The notes under the pieces: generated by a model | The model's input: the letters and a program-made list of their open reading frames with translations, nothing else | Told to the model about the DNA's origin: nothing | Database searches by the model: none | Part shown: positions 7,610-17,339 of the stretch, piece after piece | Layout: each line of letters begins with the position of its first letter | How positions within the stretch are numbered: position 1 is the first letter of the stretch | Position numbers and translations under genes: made by a program | Assembly (NCBI GenBank): GCA_004561545.1 | Contig: SFVK01000006.1 | Location: 62,001-126,000 of the forward strand | Direction: 5' to 3' | DNA length: 64,000 nt | From: a bacterium | GTDB lineage: Bacteria > Bacillota > Clostridia > Oscillospirales > Ruminococcaceae

Positions 7610-9619
7610 ATGGACGGGCCCATCGCAGAAGTAAAAAGCAATCTGAAATATCTCCGGCTGCTGGCACGGGATTTTCCCACCCAGGCCGCCGCAGCCAGTG
7701 AAGTCATCCGTCTGGAGGCCACCCTCAAGCTGCCCAAAGGCACCGAGCACTATATCAGCGACCTGCACGGTGAGGACGAGGCGTTCATTCACATTCTCAA
7801 CTCCGCTTCGGGCGTCATCCGGGAGAAGGTGGACACCGTTCTGGGCGACAGCGTGCCCGCAGAAACCCGCGCCGAGCTTTCCACCCTGATCTATTATCCC
7901 ACCCAGAAGCTGCCGCTGCTCAAGGCCCGGTGCAAGAGCCGCACCGAGCTGGAAAACTGGTACCAGGGGACGCTGCTCCAGTTGATTGACGTCTGCCGTC
8001 TGGTATCCAGCAAGCACACGCGGGAATATGTGCGCAACTGCCTGCCCCAGAGCTGCGGGCACATCATCGACGAGCTTCTGCACGCCCACTTTGAGGACCA
8101 CAACAAGACGCTGTATTATGGCCAGATTGTGGGCAGCCTGATCGCCAACGAGCAGGCGGACACCTTTATCATCCGTCTGTGTCAGCTCATCAAGCGGCTG
8201 TCGGTGGACAAGCTGCACATCATCGGCGATTTGTTTGACCGCGGGCCCCGGCCCGACCTGATTCTGGACCGGCTGATGCGCCACCACAATGTGGATTTTC
8301 AGTGGGGCAACCACGACGCAGTCTGGATGGGCGCCGCCGCAGGAAGCCCCGTGTGCTGCTGCACCGTGCTGAAAACCACGCTGGCCTACCACAACCACGG
8401 GATGCTGGAGGATTTTTACGGCATCAACCTGCGCCACCTGCTGCGCATGGCGGAGCAGTATTATGGGGAGGAGGACCTGAGCCTCTGGATGCCCCATACC
8501 GATGAGAGCCGCGGCCCCTACACGCCGGGGATGCTCCACCGGTGCGCCGTCATGCACAAGGCCATCACCATCATGATGCTCAAGCTGGAGTGTGCCGTCA
8601 TTGACCGCAACCCGGACTTCAAGATGCAGGGCCGGGATTTTCTGCGCCGCATCGACTATTCGGCGGGCACCGTCACCATTGGCCGGGAGGTCTATCCCCT
8701 GCGGGATACCTCCTTCCCCACCGTGGACCCGGCCCACCCCGCCATGCTGAACCCGGACGAGGAATTTGTGCTGAAAAGGCTGGTTGCCTCTTTCCGCCAC
8801 AGCGAGAAGCTGCAGCGCCATGTGCAGTTCCTCTATGCCAAGGGCGGGGTCTATCACATTGAGAACGGCTGCCTTTTGTTCCACGGCGTGGTTCCCATGA
8901 CGGAGGACGGCCGGTTTGCCGCCGAGACCTTTGAGGAGGAGACCCTGAGCGGCCGGGCGCTGCTGGATTACTGCGACCGCCGGGCCCGGCGGGGCTACTT
9001 TGCGCCGGAAGGCTCCGCCCAGCGCCAGAGCGGGGAGGATTTTCTGTGGTATCTGTGGTGCGGCAAGCTGTCGCCGCTGTTCGGGCGCAGCGCCATGACC
9101 ACCTTTGAGCGGATCTACATTGCCGACGAATCCACCCACAAGGAAATCAAGGACCCCTACTACACCTGGTACAACGATGAGGAAGCCTGCCGCCGCATTC
9201 TGGCGGAGTTCGGCCTGCCGGGGCACTGTCACATTGTGAACGGCCATGTTCCGGTGCGGGAAAAAGCCGGGGAAAGCCCCATCAAGGGCGGCGGCCGGCT
9301 GCTGGTGATTGACGGCGGTTTCTGCCGGGCCTACCACGAAAAGACCGGCATTGCAGGCTACACGCTGGTCTATTCCAGCCACGGCATGAGCCTGCGCACC
9401 CACCAGCCCTTTGAGACCACCAAAAAGGCCGTCAGGGAAAACATGGACATTCTGTCCCGGGTGGATGTGGTGGATGACAACCACACCAACCGCGTGCTGG
9501 TGGAGGATACCGACGAGGGCGTGGCCCTGCGCACCCAGGTGGACGATCTCCACGAACTGATCTGCGCCTACCGCCTGGGGCTCATCAAGGAACAGCCCTC
9601 CGATGTTTCCATCTGGTAA
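7610..9619 (+). CDS. fbp: Fructose-1,6-bisphosphatase, class III
   Basis: 669 aa, the usual length of the Firmicutes class III enzyme. It hydrolyses fructose 1,6-bisphosphate to fructose 6-phosphate for gluconeogenesis in the cytoplasm. The metallophosphatase motifs are in order: HYISDLHGEDE (about residues 47-56), GDLFDRGPRPD (about 206) and WGNHDAVW (about 231-238). The start is the ATG at 7610, with GAAGGAGG about ten bases upstream and a clean promoter before it; the longer open frame upstream has no support. It is monocistronic, with a strong terminator at 9631-9673. Confidence 0.96.
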   Translation: MDGPIAEVKSNLKYLRLLARDFPTQAAAASEVIRLEATLKLPKGTEHYISDLHGEDEAFIHILNSASGVIREKVDTVLGDSVPAETRAELSTLIYYPTQKLPLLKARCKSRTELENWYQGTLLQLIDVCRLVSSKHTREYVRNCLPQSCGHIIDELLHAHFEDHNKTLYYGQIVGSLIANEQADTFIIRLCQLIKRLSVDKLHIIGDLFDRGPRPDLILDRLMRHHNVDFQWGNHDAVWMGAAAGSPVCCCTVLKTTLAYHNHGMLEDFYGINLRHLLRMAEQYYGEEDLSLWMPHTDESRGPYTPGMLHRCAVMHKAITIMMLKLECAVIDRNPDFKMQGRDFLRRIDYSAGTVTIGREVYPLRDTSFPTVDPAHPAMLNPDEEFVLKRLVASFRHSEKLQRHVQFLYAKGGVYHIENGCLLFHGVVPMTEDGRFAAETFEEETLSGRALLDYCDRRARRGYFAPEGSAQRQSGEDFLWYLWCGKLSPLFGRSAMTTFERIYIADESTHKEIKDPYYTWYNDEEACRRILAEFGLPGHCHIVNGHVPVREKAGESPIKGGGRLLVIDGGFCRAYHEKTGIAGYTLVYSSHGMSLRTHQPFETTKKAVRENMDILSRVDVVDDNHTNRVLVEDTDEGVALRTQVDDLHELICAYRLGLIKEQPSDVSIW

Positions 9620-9630
9620 ACGACTGCCAA

Positions 9631-9673
9631 CGGCCCGGCCGCACCAATGCAGGTGCGGCCGGGCCGGTTTTTT
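9631..9673 (+). terminator. Intrinsic terminator of fbp
   Basis: 15-bp GC-rich arms (9631-9645, 9652-9666) with loop AATGCA and six T at 9668-9673. Confidence 0.93.
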
Positions 9674-9682
9674 GTCTCTGCC

Positions 9683-12469
9683 TTACCGCAGCAGAATGCG
9701 GAAGCTCACGCGGTGATCCGTTTCGCCGCTCAGATGATAGGCGTCCTCCACGTCGGTGCCCCAGCTGTCAATGCCGCCCACGCCGCGCACAGCGCCCAGA
9801 ACGGTGACGCTGGTGCGGCCGGTGACGGGCAGCTCGCTGATGTGCGCGGCCGCCTCAATTTCCTGCGCCGTGTTGGGCAGGGCGCTGAAGGCAAAGGGGC
9901 TGTCCGTCTGCACCAGCGTCAGCGCCGCCGCCGTGCGGCCGCAGACCGCCCGCTGCTTGAGGGTGACCTGCCGGGTTTGCAGATGCATTCCGCAGTCCTG
10001 GGGCACAAGGGCCGGTTCCACATGGGGCGTCTCGCTGTGGCAGCCAAAGACGCCGCCCCTGTACCGGTCGGGATAGGTTTCGCCGGACAGTCCGGTCCAA
10101 AGGGTCTCGGCCACCGGCGCAAAGGTCTGGAACCGCACGCCAAAGGCGGGCAGCTCGGGCGCGCCGGCCGTGCCGTGGTACCGGGCTTCCACCCGCAGCG
10201 CCCCCCGGGGCTCCACCGTGTAGGTCAGTTCCGCTGCGGCGCCCGGCACAGCGTCCACGCCAAAGCGGTACCGCACCGTCACGCCATCGGCGTCCTTTTG
10301 CAGCACCTCCATGCCCAGATACCGGGGGAAGGCGTCCGCCCCCATCCAGGCCGCGCTGCGCACCGGGAAGCCGCAGCCCCGGTCGTTGTCGGTGGAAGCC
10401 CGCCAGAAGGCCGGGCGGGGCGCGCGCCAGAGCCACTCGATGCCGTCAATTTGCAGCGAGCTGGGGCCGCCCTCACTGACCGAGAAGAGGATCTCAAACC
10501 CGTCGCCCCGCACCCCCAGGTTGCCGTCCCCCCGGGTCACCGCGAGGGGCCCCGGCCTGCGGGCCTGCCATGCGGCGGCCAGCCGGGCGTCCTCAGCGGC
10601 GGCGCGGCGGGCGTTCTCCCGGTCCTGCGCCGCGCGGGCGGCGGGGTCGGAATACCAGTACCGCACCTCCTGCAGGGCGGGCTTTTCAGCCCCGTCGGCG
10701 TAGACAATGCCGTTGCCGCTGAAATTGTAATCGGTGTTGCGGTCGCCAAAATCCCCGCCATAGCCCAGAACCCGGCGGCCCAGCGCGTCGGTGTGCCAGA
10801 GGGCCTGGTCCATGTAATCCCAGAGAAAGCCGCCCTGGTACTGGTCAAACTCCTCCTCCAGCCGGACGTAGCTCTCCATGCCGCCCAGGGAATTGCCCAT
10901 GTCGTGGAGATACTCGCAGAGGATAAAGGGCTTTTGGGGGTGGGATTCCAGGTAACCCCGGATCTCCCACGGCTTAGCGTACATCCGGCTCTCCATGTCG
11001 CTGATCTCGTCAAAGGCGCGGTTGTGGAACACTCCCTCATAGTGGACCAGCCGCCCGGGGTCCTGCTCGTGAAAAAAGCGGCTCATGGCCAGAATGTCCT
11101 CCCCGGCGTAGCTCTCGTTGCCGCAGGACCAGATGAGGATGGCGGTGTGGTTTTTGTCCCGCTCAAACATGGAGCGGGCGCGGTCCACCACACAGTCCTT
11201 CCACTCGGGCAGGCTGCCCGGCACGTTCCAGCTTGGCTCCACGGCGCCCAGCTTCTGCCAGGAGCCGTGGCTTTCCAGGTTGGTCTCGTCGATCATATAG
11301 ATGCCGTTGCGGTCGCACAGGTCGTACCACAGGCTCTGGTCCGGGTAGTGGCAGGTGCGCACCGCGTTGATGTTGTTTTTGCGCAGCACCGCCATGGCGG
11401 CCCGCATATCCCCGGCGTCGATGGCGCGGCCGGTTTCGGGGTTCCACTCGTGGCGGTTGACGCCGTGGAACACCACGCGCCGGCCGTTGAGGCACATGAC
11501 GCCGTTTTTCATCTCAAACCGGCGGAAGCCCACGTCATAGGGCACCACCTCCTGCACCGCGCCCGAGGCATCGGTGAGGGTGAGGGTCACATGGTAGAGC
11601 ACCGGGGTTTCGTGGGACCAGGGCTGGACGCCCGCCAGCTCGATGACGTCGCCCTCCTCCACCGGCGCGTCAAAGAGGGCAAAGCCCTCGGGGTCCTCCA
11701 CCCGGCACCGCACGGCGGCGCCTGCCGTGCGGCCGCTGAGCCGGATGCGGGGGGCCAGCGTGCCGGTGGCGTTGTCCTCCGCCAGGCCGGCGCGGAGCCA
11801 GAGGTCCTCCAGATGGACCGCCGGTTTGGCGTAAAGATACACCGGGCGGAAGATGCCAGAAAACCGGAAGAAATCCTGATCCTCAATCCAGGCGGCCGAG
11901 CTGCGCTTGTAGACCTCGACGCACAGGCGGTTGCCCCGCTCCCGCACATAGGGGGTCAGGTCAAAGTCCGAGGGGGTAAAGCTGTCCTCGGCATAGCCCA
12001 CAAAGTGCCCGTTGCACCACAGATACATGGCCTGCTCCACGCCCTGAAAGCTGACGCAGACCCGCTGGCCGCGCAGCCCCTCGTCCAGGTCAAAGAAGGT
12101 CACATAGCTGCCCACCGGGTCATGGTCCAGATCCACCCGGGGCGGGCGCAGATCCGCGCGGCCGTCCCAGGGGTAGAGGGTGTTGGTGTATTGCAGCTGC
12201 CCATAGCCCTGGGTCTCGATATGGCCGGGCACCCGGATGGTGCCAAACCCCGTCAGGGCGGCGTCCTCCCGCCAGAAATCCGCCGGGCGGGCGGCGGGGC
12301 TGGGGCTCCAGGCAAACTGCCAGGGGCCGTCCAGGCTCTGGCGCAGGCTGGTTCGCCCGGCGGCGGCCTCGGCGGCGGTGCGGTAACAGACGTGGTCCGA
12401 GTGGGCGTCCAGCCGGTTGACCGCAAACACGGTGGGGTCGCTCAGCCACCCAAGATCAGGCATTCTCAT
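9683..12469 (-). CDS. lacZ: GH2 beta-galactosidase (LacZ type)
   Basis: 928 aa, slightly shorter than E. coli LacZ (1024). Order: sugar-binding jelly roll, immunoglobulin-like domain, TIM barrel, second Ig-like domain, C-terminal beta-sandwich. The GH2 signature around NRHEWNPETG is followed by the acid/base Glu452 in WSCGNES and the nucleophile Glu519 in LCEYLH, matching E461 and E537 of LacZ. The first of two nearby ATGs is chosen because GGAAGGAG lies seven bases upstream. There is no signal peptide, so it is cytoplasmic. It is the last gene of the minus-strand glycan operon and probably removes beta-galactosyl (or a related) residue from imported oligosaccharides. The true sugar is not proven; GH2 enzymes vary. 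Confidence 0.92.
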   Translation of the reverse strand: MRMPDLGWLSDPTVFAVNRLDAHSDHVCYRTAAEAAAGRTSLRQSLDGPWQFAWSPSPAARPADFWREDAALTGFGTIRVPGHIETQGYGQLQYTNTLYPWDGRADLRPPRVDLDHDPVGSYVTFFDLDEGLRGQRVCVSFQGVEQAMYLWCNGHFVGYAEDSFTPSDFDLTPYVRERGNRLCVEVYKRSSAAWIEDQDFFRFSGIFRPVYLYAKPAVHLEDLWLRAGLAEDNATGTLAPRIRLSGRTAGAAVRCRVEDPEGFALFDAPVEEGDVIELAGVQPWSHETPVLYHVTLTLTDASGAVQEVVPYDVGFRRFEMKNGVMCLNGRRVVFHGVNRHEWNPETGRAIDAGDMRAAMAVLRKNNINAVRTCHYPDQSLWYDLCDRNGIYMIDETNLESHGSWQKLGAVEPSWNVPGSLPEWKDCVVDRARSMFERDKNHTAILIWSCGNESYAGEDILAMSRFFHEQDPGRLVHYEGVFHNRAFDEISDMESRMYAKPWEIRGYLESHPQKPFILCEYLHDMGNSLGGMESYVRLEEEFDQYQGGFLWDYMDQALWHTDALGRRVLGYGGDFGDRNTDYNFSGNGIVYADGAEKPALQEVRYWYSDPAARAAQDRENARRAAAEDARLAAAWQARRPGPLAVTRGDGNLGVRGDGFEILFSVSEGGPSSLQIDGIEWLWRAPRPAFWRASTDNDRGCGFPVRSAAWMGADAFPRYLGMEVLQKDADGVTVRYRFGVDAVPGAAAELTYTVEPRGALRVEARYHGTAGAPELPAFGVRFQTFAPVAETLWTGLSGETYPDRYRGGVFGCHSETPHVEPALVPQDCGMHLQTRQVTLKQRAVCGRTAAALTLVQTDSPFAFSALPNTAQEIEAAAHISELPVTGRTSVTVLGAVRGVGGIDSWGTDVEDAYHLSGETDHRVSFRILLR

Positions 12470-12522
12470 TTGATCGCTCCTTCCAAAACAGCGGGACGGG
12501 TTTGCCGCCCCGCCGGTTGCGT

Positions 12523-14229
12523 TCAGTCCCTGCTTTCGCTCTCCACCGTGGTTTCCAGCGTGACGGCGCCAACGGGGATGTCATATTTCACCGCCGGGAT
12601 CACCGTGTTGACGGCGTACAGGCTGGTGTTGGGCCAGGCCTCCACAAGGACGCCCGCGCCGGTGCGGCCGGTGACGGTGCAGCGCTGGCGGGCGTTGCGG
12701 GCCCCGGCGGCGGAGCCTTCGGCGCTGGCGGCAAAGCCGTCACAGAACTTGGGCACGGCAAAGCCGCAGTCGTAGGCGGTGCAGGCGATGGCGCTCTCCA
12801 CCCGGTGGCGGCGGATGTGGCCCATGCCCGTGGGGATCAGCTCGGTCACCACCGTGATGTCCGCAAAGGGGGACCACCGGCTGACGATCCGGTCGCCGAA
12901 GAGCTGAAACTCCTCGCTGTGGCGGCGGATGAAGGTGTAGCCGTCGATGACAAAGGCAAGCATACTGTCCGGCGCGGCCTGTTCCAGCGCCACATAGCTG
13001 CGGCTGGCCGAGAAGCCGAACCGGGTGTTGTAGACAAACTTGCCGTATTTTTCGGCAAACTGGCCGTGCTCGCTGGCTTCCACCTCGGCGGGGGCATAGG
13101 CGTTCACCTGGCCGTCCGGCAGGCGCTGGAACAGCAGGTCGGCGCTCTTCATGGCATAGACCGGGGGCAGCTCCGGCAGCGGCGCGGCGGGCACCGTCCA
13201 GAAGGGATGGTCCTGGGGCAGCGCCATGACCAGGAAGGTTTTCATGCCCCAGTAGGGGCTGCCGGGAGCGTTGTACCGCTCGCTCATATAGAGCTGGGGA
13301 TAGGTGTAGCCGATGGTCAGCACGCCGTCCCGGTCAAAGATGGGCTTTTGGCACCACCATTCCAGATTGCGCACGATGATGCCCTTCATGACGCCCAGCG
13401 GCAGCGGCTCAATCCCGGCAAAGACACAGGCGGAGTAGAAAGCGCACTGCCCGAACCGGTAGGTCAGGCTGCGGCCATAGGGCAGCGCCGCGCCGTTGCG
13501 GTCAAACCAGAAGGCAAACTCCCTGCCGAAAGCCATCGCCCGCTCCCGGAACCTTCCGGCTCGGACGGGGTCCCGCCTGGCGGCAAACACGCTGTAGAGC
13601 ACGCCGTAATACTGGATGGCCCAGGGGATGTAGTAATCCCGCTGGGGCTTGATGTCCGGTGTGCCGTCGGTGTACCAGCCGTCGCCCACATACCAGGAGT
13701 CCACCTCCTCCAGGTCGCGGTTCATCTGCTCCAGGTCGCAGGGCATCCCCACCGAATCCAGCGCCAGATTGACGAGAACGCGGAAGAACAGCCAGTTGCA
13801 GTGGGGCAGCTCGTGGTGGTTGATGGTGTCCAGCCAGCGGGCAAGGTTGGACTTTTCCTCCCCGGACAGCGGCGTCCAGACGGTGCCGGGCACCTCCAGA
13901 ATGGCCGCCGCAATGGCCGCCATCTCCACAAAGAGCTGGTCACAGTCGCCGGGGTCGCCCCAGTATTCGGGGCCGCCGGGGTTGGTGCCGGAGGCAAGAC
14001 CCCGGCGGTAGATGGCGGCAAACTCCGGCGCCTCGCCGCCGCCCAGCCAGTAGGGGCCCAGCGCCCACAGCGGGCGGGAGAAGCCCTCCATCTGGATGGT
14101 GCGCCGGGGATAGGTCACGCCGGTCTGCCCCACCTGGAGCAGCGCGCCCCCGTCGGAGTAGAGCGGCTTGAGGGGATCGAGAATGCGGAACATCAGGGTC
14201 TCAAAATCCTTGCGGGAATCCAGTTTCAT
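12523..14229 (-). CDS. DUF2264 family protein, probable glycoside hydrolase
   Basis: 568 aa. The ATG at 14227-14229 follows GAGGGCATACTG and lies 10 bases after the preceding stop, so translation is probably coupled. The N-terminus RILDPLKPLYSDGGALLQVG and the EGFSRPLWALGPYWLGGG segment are the DUF2264 hallmarks; the first two-thirds look like an alpha/alpha toroid and the rest like a beta domain. From memory this family is linked to CAZy GH154, which includes a beta-glucuronidase; that should be checked. Its position directly behind a GH88 enzyme and a beta-glucuronidase supports activity on a uronic-acid glycan. There is no signal peptide. Confidence 0.85.
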   Translation of the reverse strand: MKLDSRKDFETLMFRILDPLKPLYSDGGALLQVGQTGVTYPRRTIQMEGFSRPLWALGPYWLGGGEAPEFAAIYRRGLASGTNPGGPEYWGDPGDCDQLFVEMAAIAAAILEVPGTVWTPLSGEEKSNLARWLDTINHHELPHCNWLFFRVLVNLALDSVGMPCDLEQMNRDLEEVDSWYVGDGWYTDGTPDIKPQRDYYIPWAIQYYGVLYSVFAARRDPVRAGRFRERAMAFGREFAFWFDRNGAALPYGRSLTYRFGQCAFYSACVFAGIEPLPLGVMKGIIVRNLEWWCQKPIFDRDGVLTIGYTYPQLYMSERYNAPGSPYWGMKTFLVMALPQDHPFWTVPAAPLPELPPVYAMKSADLLFQRLPDGQVNAYAPAEVEASEHGQFAEKYGKFVYNTRFGFSASRSYVALEQAAPDSMLAFVIDGYTFIRRHSEEFQLFGDRIVSRWSPFADITVVTELIPTGMGHIRRHRVESAIACTAYDCGFAVPKFCDGFAASAEGSAAGARNARQRCTVTGRTGAGVLVEAWPNTSLYAVNTVIPAVKYDIPVGAVTLETTVESESRD

Positions 14230-14239
14230 CAGTATGCCC

Positions 14240-16036
14240 TCATTTCTTGTAATCAACGTTGGGGATGGTGGCCCAGCGGCGGCGCAGCAGATGAGCGGCC
14301 AGCTTGGGGCGGCGGTCCCGGGTAAAGACGCCCTTGCGGTTGCCGCCCACCCGCATGGGACCCTGGATGGTGGCAAAGTCCGCAAAGTTCCAGATCAGCT
14401 CCCCCACAAAGAAAGGGCGGCCGTCAATGACGGCATTGATCCGGTCGTAGTATTCGGCCTGAAATTCCTCGCTGAACATCCCGGCCCGGGTGTCGTGCAG
14501 GCCCTCCACGGTGTCGGCGCCGTACTCGGTAAAGATCACCGGCCTGCCCTGCTGCGCCCAGAAATCCAGTTCCTCGTTCCAGGCCCGGCAGGCGGCGTCC
14601 AGATCGCCGGAAAGATTGTACCAGCCGTAGTAGCGGTTGAGCGACACTACATCCATGGTCCGGGTGGTGATGTCCTTTGTGTAGTCATTCTGGCAGCAGA
14701 CCAGCGTGACGGGTCGGTTCTGGGGGTCAAGGGCGTGGGCCAGCTCATAGAGGGGACGCCAGTATTCATAGGCGCTGCGGGGAAAATGCTCCAGATCCGG
14801 CTCGTTGCCCAGGCTCCACATCACCACGCAGGGATGGTTTTTGTCCCGGTCAATCATGGCGGTCAGGACATCGCGGTGGTGCTGCGCCAGCGGGAAGGTG
14901 TCGTAGGGGTTCTGCGCCGCGCCGGCGCCGATGCCCACGGCCGGGGTCTCGTCAATGACCAGAATGCCCTCCCGGTCGCACAGGTCATAAAATTCTTCGC
15001 TGTAAGGATAATGGCTGGTGCGCACGGCGTTGGCGTTCATCCAGTGGAGCAGGCCGATGTCCTTGACGTTGAGGCATTCATCCAGCCCGCGGCCATGGAA
15101 GGGGGAGTCCTCATGCTTGCTGAAGCCCTTGAGGTAAACCGGCCTGCCGTTGAGCAGCAGCCGGGTGCCTTCCACGCGGATTTCCCGGAAACCGAAGGTC
15201 TGGTCGTAGCAGTCCTGCCCAAAGCGGACCCGGGCGGTGTAGAGCCAGGGTTTTCCGGGCCAGGGCTCCCACAGACGGGGCGAAGGCACCCGCACGGTGC
15301 CCCGGGCGCCCCCGGCGCGGGCCACGGTGCGGCCCTCAGGGTCCAGCACCTCCACCGTGACGGTTCCCTGTCCCGCAGTGTCCACCCGGTAATCCACCGT
15401 TCCGTCCTGGCGGGGAACCAGCGTGATGTCCCGGATATGATCCGCCGGGGTGGTATAGAGCCAGACAGGGCGGTGGATGCCGGCAAAATTGAAAAAGTCA
15501 AAATTGGGGCGGTTCTGGGGCGCGGCGGTGGCCTTGGCGTGCTCCACGCTGGGAATGCCGGCGTTGTCGCTGCCAAAAAAGGCGATCTGCCCCGGCTCGT
15601 TGCCCACCGGAAGGGTGGAATGGTCCACCCGGTTGTCGCAGGCGACGGTGAGCAGCGCGGGAATGCCGGGAACCAGCTTGCCGGTCACGTCGGCCTCAAA
15701 GGGCAGGAATCCGCCCTTGTGCTCCGCGATGAGCGCGCCGTCCAGCCACACCCTGGCCCTGTGGGTCACCGCGCCGAAGCGCAGCACCAGCCGCTGGCCG
15801 GCAAACAGGGCGGGCAGCGCAACGGTGCACTGGTAGAAGGCCCAGCCGTAGTGGTCGCGCAGCGCTTTGTCCTCCCCCTGGTCGTTGTAACTGGCGGGCA
15901 CCGCCATGGGACGGGGCGCGGGCAGCGGGGCGGCGGGGTCCAAGTCGGCGCCCGCGTTGTCATAACTCAGTTGGAACTGCCACAATCCGCCCAGTTCCAG
16001 CCGGAGACGGGCGGTGTTTTGCTGCGGATACAGCAT
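14240..16036 (-). CDS. uidA: GH2 beta-glucuronidase
   Basis: 598 aa, close to E. coli UidA (603). The catalytic residues fall at the same numbers: acid/base Glu412 in SLGNEPD (E413 in E. coli) and nucleophile Glu504 in FTEYGAD (E504). The glucuronide-specific Asn-x-Lys motif is present as N566/K568 in GGNRKG. This makes glucuronidase far more likely than galactosidase. The stretch after DETPAVGIG is much shorter than in E. coli, so the active-site loop 1 that favours small drug glucuronides appears reduced, suggesting oligosaccharide substrates. There is no signal peptide; it acts in the cytoplasm on non-reducing-end glucuronic acid. It is fifth in the operon, between the GH88 and DUF2264 genes. 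Confidence 0.94.
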   Translation of the reverse strand: MLYPQQNTARLRLELGGLWQFQLSYDNAGADLDPAAPLPAPRPMAVPASYNDQGEDKALRDHYGWAFYQCTVALPALFAGQRLVLRFGAVTHRARVWLDGALIAEHKGGFLPFEADVTGKLVPGIPALLTVACDNRVDHSTLPVGNEPGQIAFFGSDNAGIPSVEHAKATAAPQNRPNFDFFNFAGIHRPVWLYTTPADHIRDITLVPRQDGTVDYRVDTAGQGTVTVEVLDPEGRTVARAGGARGTVRVPSPRLWEPWPGKPWLYTARVRFGQDCYDQTFGFREIRVEGTRLLLNGRPVYLKGFSKHEDSPFHGRGLDECLNVKDIGLLHWMNANAVRTSHYPYSEEFYDLCDREGILVIDETPAVGIGAGAAQNPYDTFPLAQHHRDVLTAMIDRDKNHPCVVMWSLGNEPDLEHFPRSAYEYWRPLYELAHALDPQNRPVTLVCCQNDYTKDITTRTMDVVSLNRYYGWYNLSGDLDAACRAWNEELDFWAQQGRPVIFTEYGADTVEGLHDTRAGMFSEEFQAEYYDRINAVIDGRPFFVGELIWNFADFATIQGPMRVGGNRKGVFTRDRRPKLAAHLLRRRWATIPNVDYKK

Positions 16037-16061
16037 CCGTTGTCACCTCACTTGCTGCGGA

Positions 16062-17225
16062 TTACCAGTAAAGCGCCCAGACCCTGGTCAGGCGGGTCAG
16101 CGCTTCCATGTAGAAATAGTCGCCCCAGCTGGTGCACTCGTCCACGCCCTCGGGGGTGCAGGTGTTGTAGGGGCTCTTTTTGCTGTAAGTGCCGTGGGCA
16201 ATCTGGCCCGCGCCGGGCCGCTGCTCCCTGACGGCGTAATGCTCCACCAGGCTGCCCAGCATCTGGCGGGCCAGATGGGTGTAGCCCTGTGCCTCGGCCG
16301 CGTCCACATACTTGGCGGCCTCCAGCAGGCCGCAGGCCACGATGGCCGCCGAGGAGGAGTCCCGCGGCTCCTCATTGCCCGAGGTAAAAATCATATCCCA
16401 ATAGGGAACCAGGTCCTCCGGCAGGCGGGTGAGGTAGAAGTCCAGCGCTTTGCGGAAGGTCCCCAGATACTCCGGGTTGCGGGTATAGCGGTAGCTCAGC
16501 ACACTGCCGTAAACGCCCCAGGCCTGACCTCTGGCCCAGAAGCTGTCATCCCGGTAGCCCTGGCAGGTCGCGCCGTGGCTGGGCGTGCCGTCGGGGTTCA
16601 TGAAGAAGGTGTGGTAGGTGGAGCCGTCGGGCCGGAAGGAGTTGGCCAGGCAGGTGGTGATGTGGCGGTGGGCAATGTCGGCGTATTTGGCGTCGCCGGT
16701 CACCTCGCTGGCCCAGTAGAGCAGCGGCAGGTTGAGCAGGCAGTCAATGATATAGCGGTAATTTTCCGGTGCGCCCATGGCGCCCCAGGCCTGGATGAAC
16801 TGGCCTTTTTCCTGGAACCGGCTGATGAGCTGGTCGGCGGCCTTGATGGCGGCGTCCCGGCCCAGCTCGCTGCCGGTGAGCTTGTAGGCCGCCACGCAGG
16901 AGGGGCTGTACAAAAAGCCCATGTCGTGGTGGTCCACCTCGATCTTGCGGTCAATGCGGTCGGCAAAGCTCCTGACCAGCGTCTCGGCGCTGGCGCGGAA
17001 CGCCTCGTCCCCGGTGCGCTCGTAGGACAACCAGATCTCGCCGGGCCAGAAGCCGCAGGTCCACTGGTTGTTGTCGCAGGAGGGATAGATGCCGTGGACG
17101 CTGGAATGGTTCTGGCAGCGGTCGGTGTAGAGCGGCAGGTTGATGCGCACCTGGCGGGCGGCGGCGTCCAGCGCGGCGGCCGCAGCGGCGTCGGTGAGGG
17201 CGGGCAGGGAGGATGTAAATTTCAT
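16062..17225 (-). CDS. GH88 unsaturated glucuronyl hydrolase
   Basis: 387 aa, typical for the family. UGL removes the 4,5-unsaturated uronic acid that polysaccharide lyases leave at the non-reducing end, using vinyl-ether hydration. The two key aspartates are visible: Asp101 in HHDMGFLYS and Asp161 in YIIDCLLNLPLLYWA, matching D88 and D149 of the Bacillus enzyme. The CQGYRDDSFWARGQAWG segment is also conserved. The ATG at 17223-17225 has AAGGAAG upstream. There is no signal peptide. The gene follows the ABC permeases after a hairpin-terminator at 17267-17296. With a heparinase-like lyase in the divergent arm, it shows that lyase-generated acidic oligosaccharides are the target. Confidence 0.93.
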   Translation of the reverse strand: MKFTSSLPALTDAAAAAALDAAARQVRINLPLYTDRCQNHSSVHGIYPSCDNNQWTCGFWPGEIWLSYERTGDEAFRASAETLVRSFADRIDRKIEVDHHDMGFLYSPSCVAAYKLTGSELGRDAAIKAADQLISRFQEKGQFIQAWGAMGAPENYRYIIDCLLNLPLLYWASEVTGDAKYADIAHRHITTCLANSFRPDGSTYHTFFMNPDGTPSHGATCQGYRDDSFWARGQAWGVYGSVLSYRYTRNPEYLGTFRKALDFYLTRLPEDLVPYWDMIFTSGNEEPRDSSSAAIVACGLLEAAKYVDAAEAQGYTHLARQMLGSLVEHYAVREQRPGAGQIAHGTYSKKSPYNTCTPEGVDECTSWGDYFYMEALTRLTRVWALYW

Positions 17226-17260
17226 ATCGGACAGCTTCCTTCCTAATGAGATGATGTACA

Positions 17261-17296
17261 GCAAAAGGGGCACAGGGCGAACGCGCCTTGTGCCCC
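17261..17296 (-). terminator. Internal attenuating terminator in the glycan operon
   Basis: Thirteen-pair stem (17267-17279 with 17284-17296, one G-U) followed on the minus strand by CCCC-TTTT. It lies between the permease and GH88 genes, so it would lower enzyme transcript relative to transporter transcript. Confidence 0.7.
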
Positions 17297-17339
17297 ATGT
17301 GGCGTTGGACAGCAAAATCCGGGACAGCCCAGGGTCATT

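Noticed and set aside
9647..12775. Very long antisense open frame (over 1000 codons) opposite lacZ, and similar ones at 2043-3611, 7409-9553, 14168-16231, 17385-19157, 20732-22717, 23890-26235, 40742-43030 and 42945-45266
   Set aside because: GC-rich third positions of real genes leave the opposite strand free of stops. None has a family match, ribosome site or natural composition (they are rich in His/Gly/Val or Arg/Pro).
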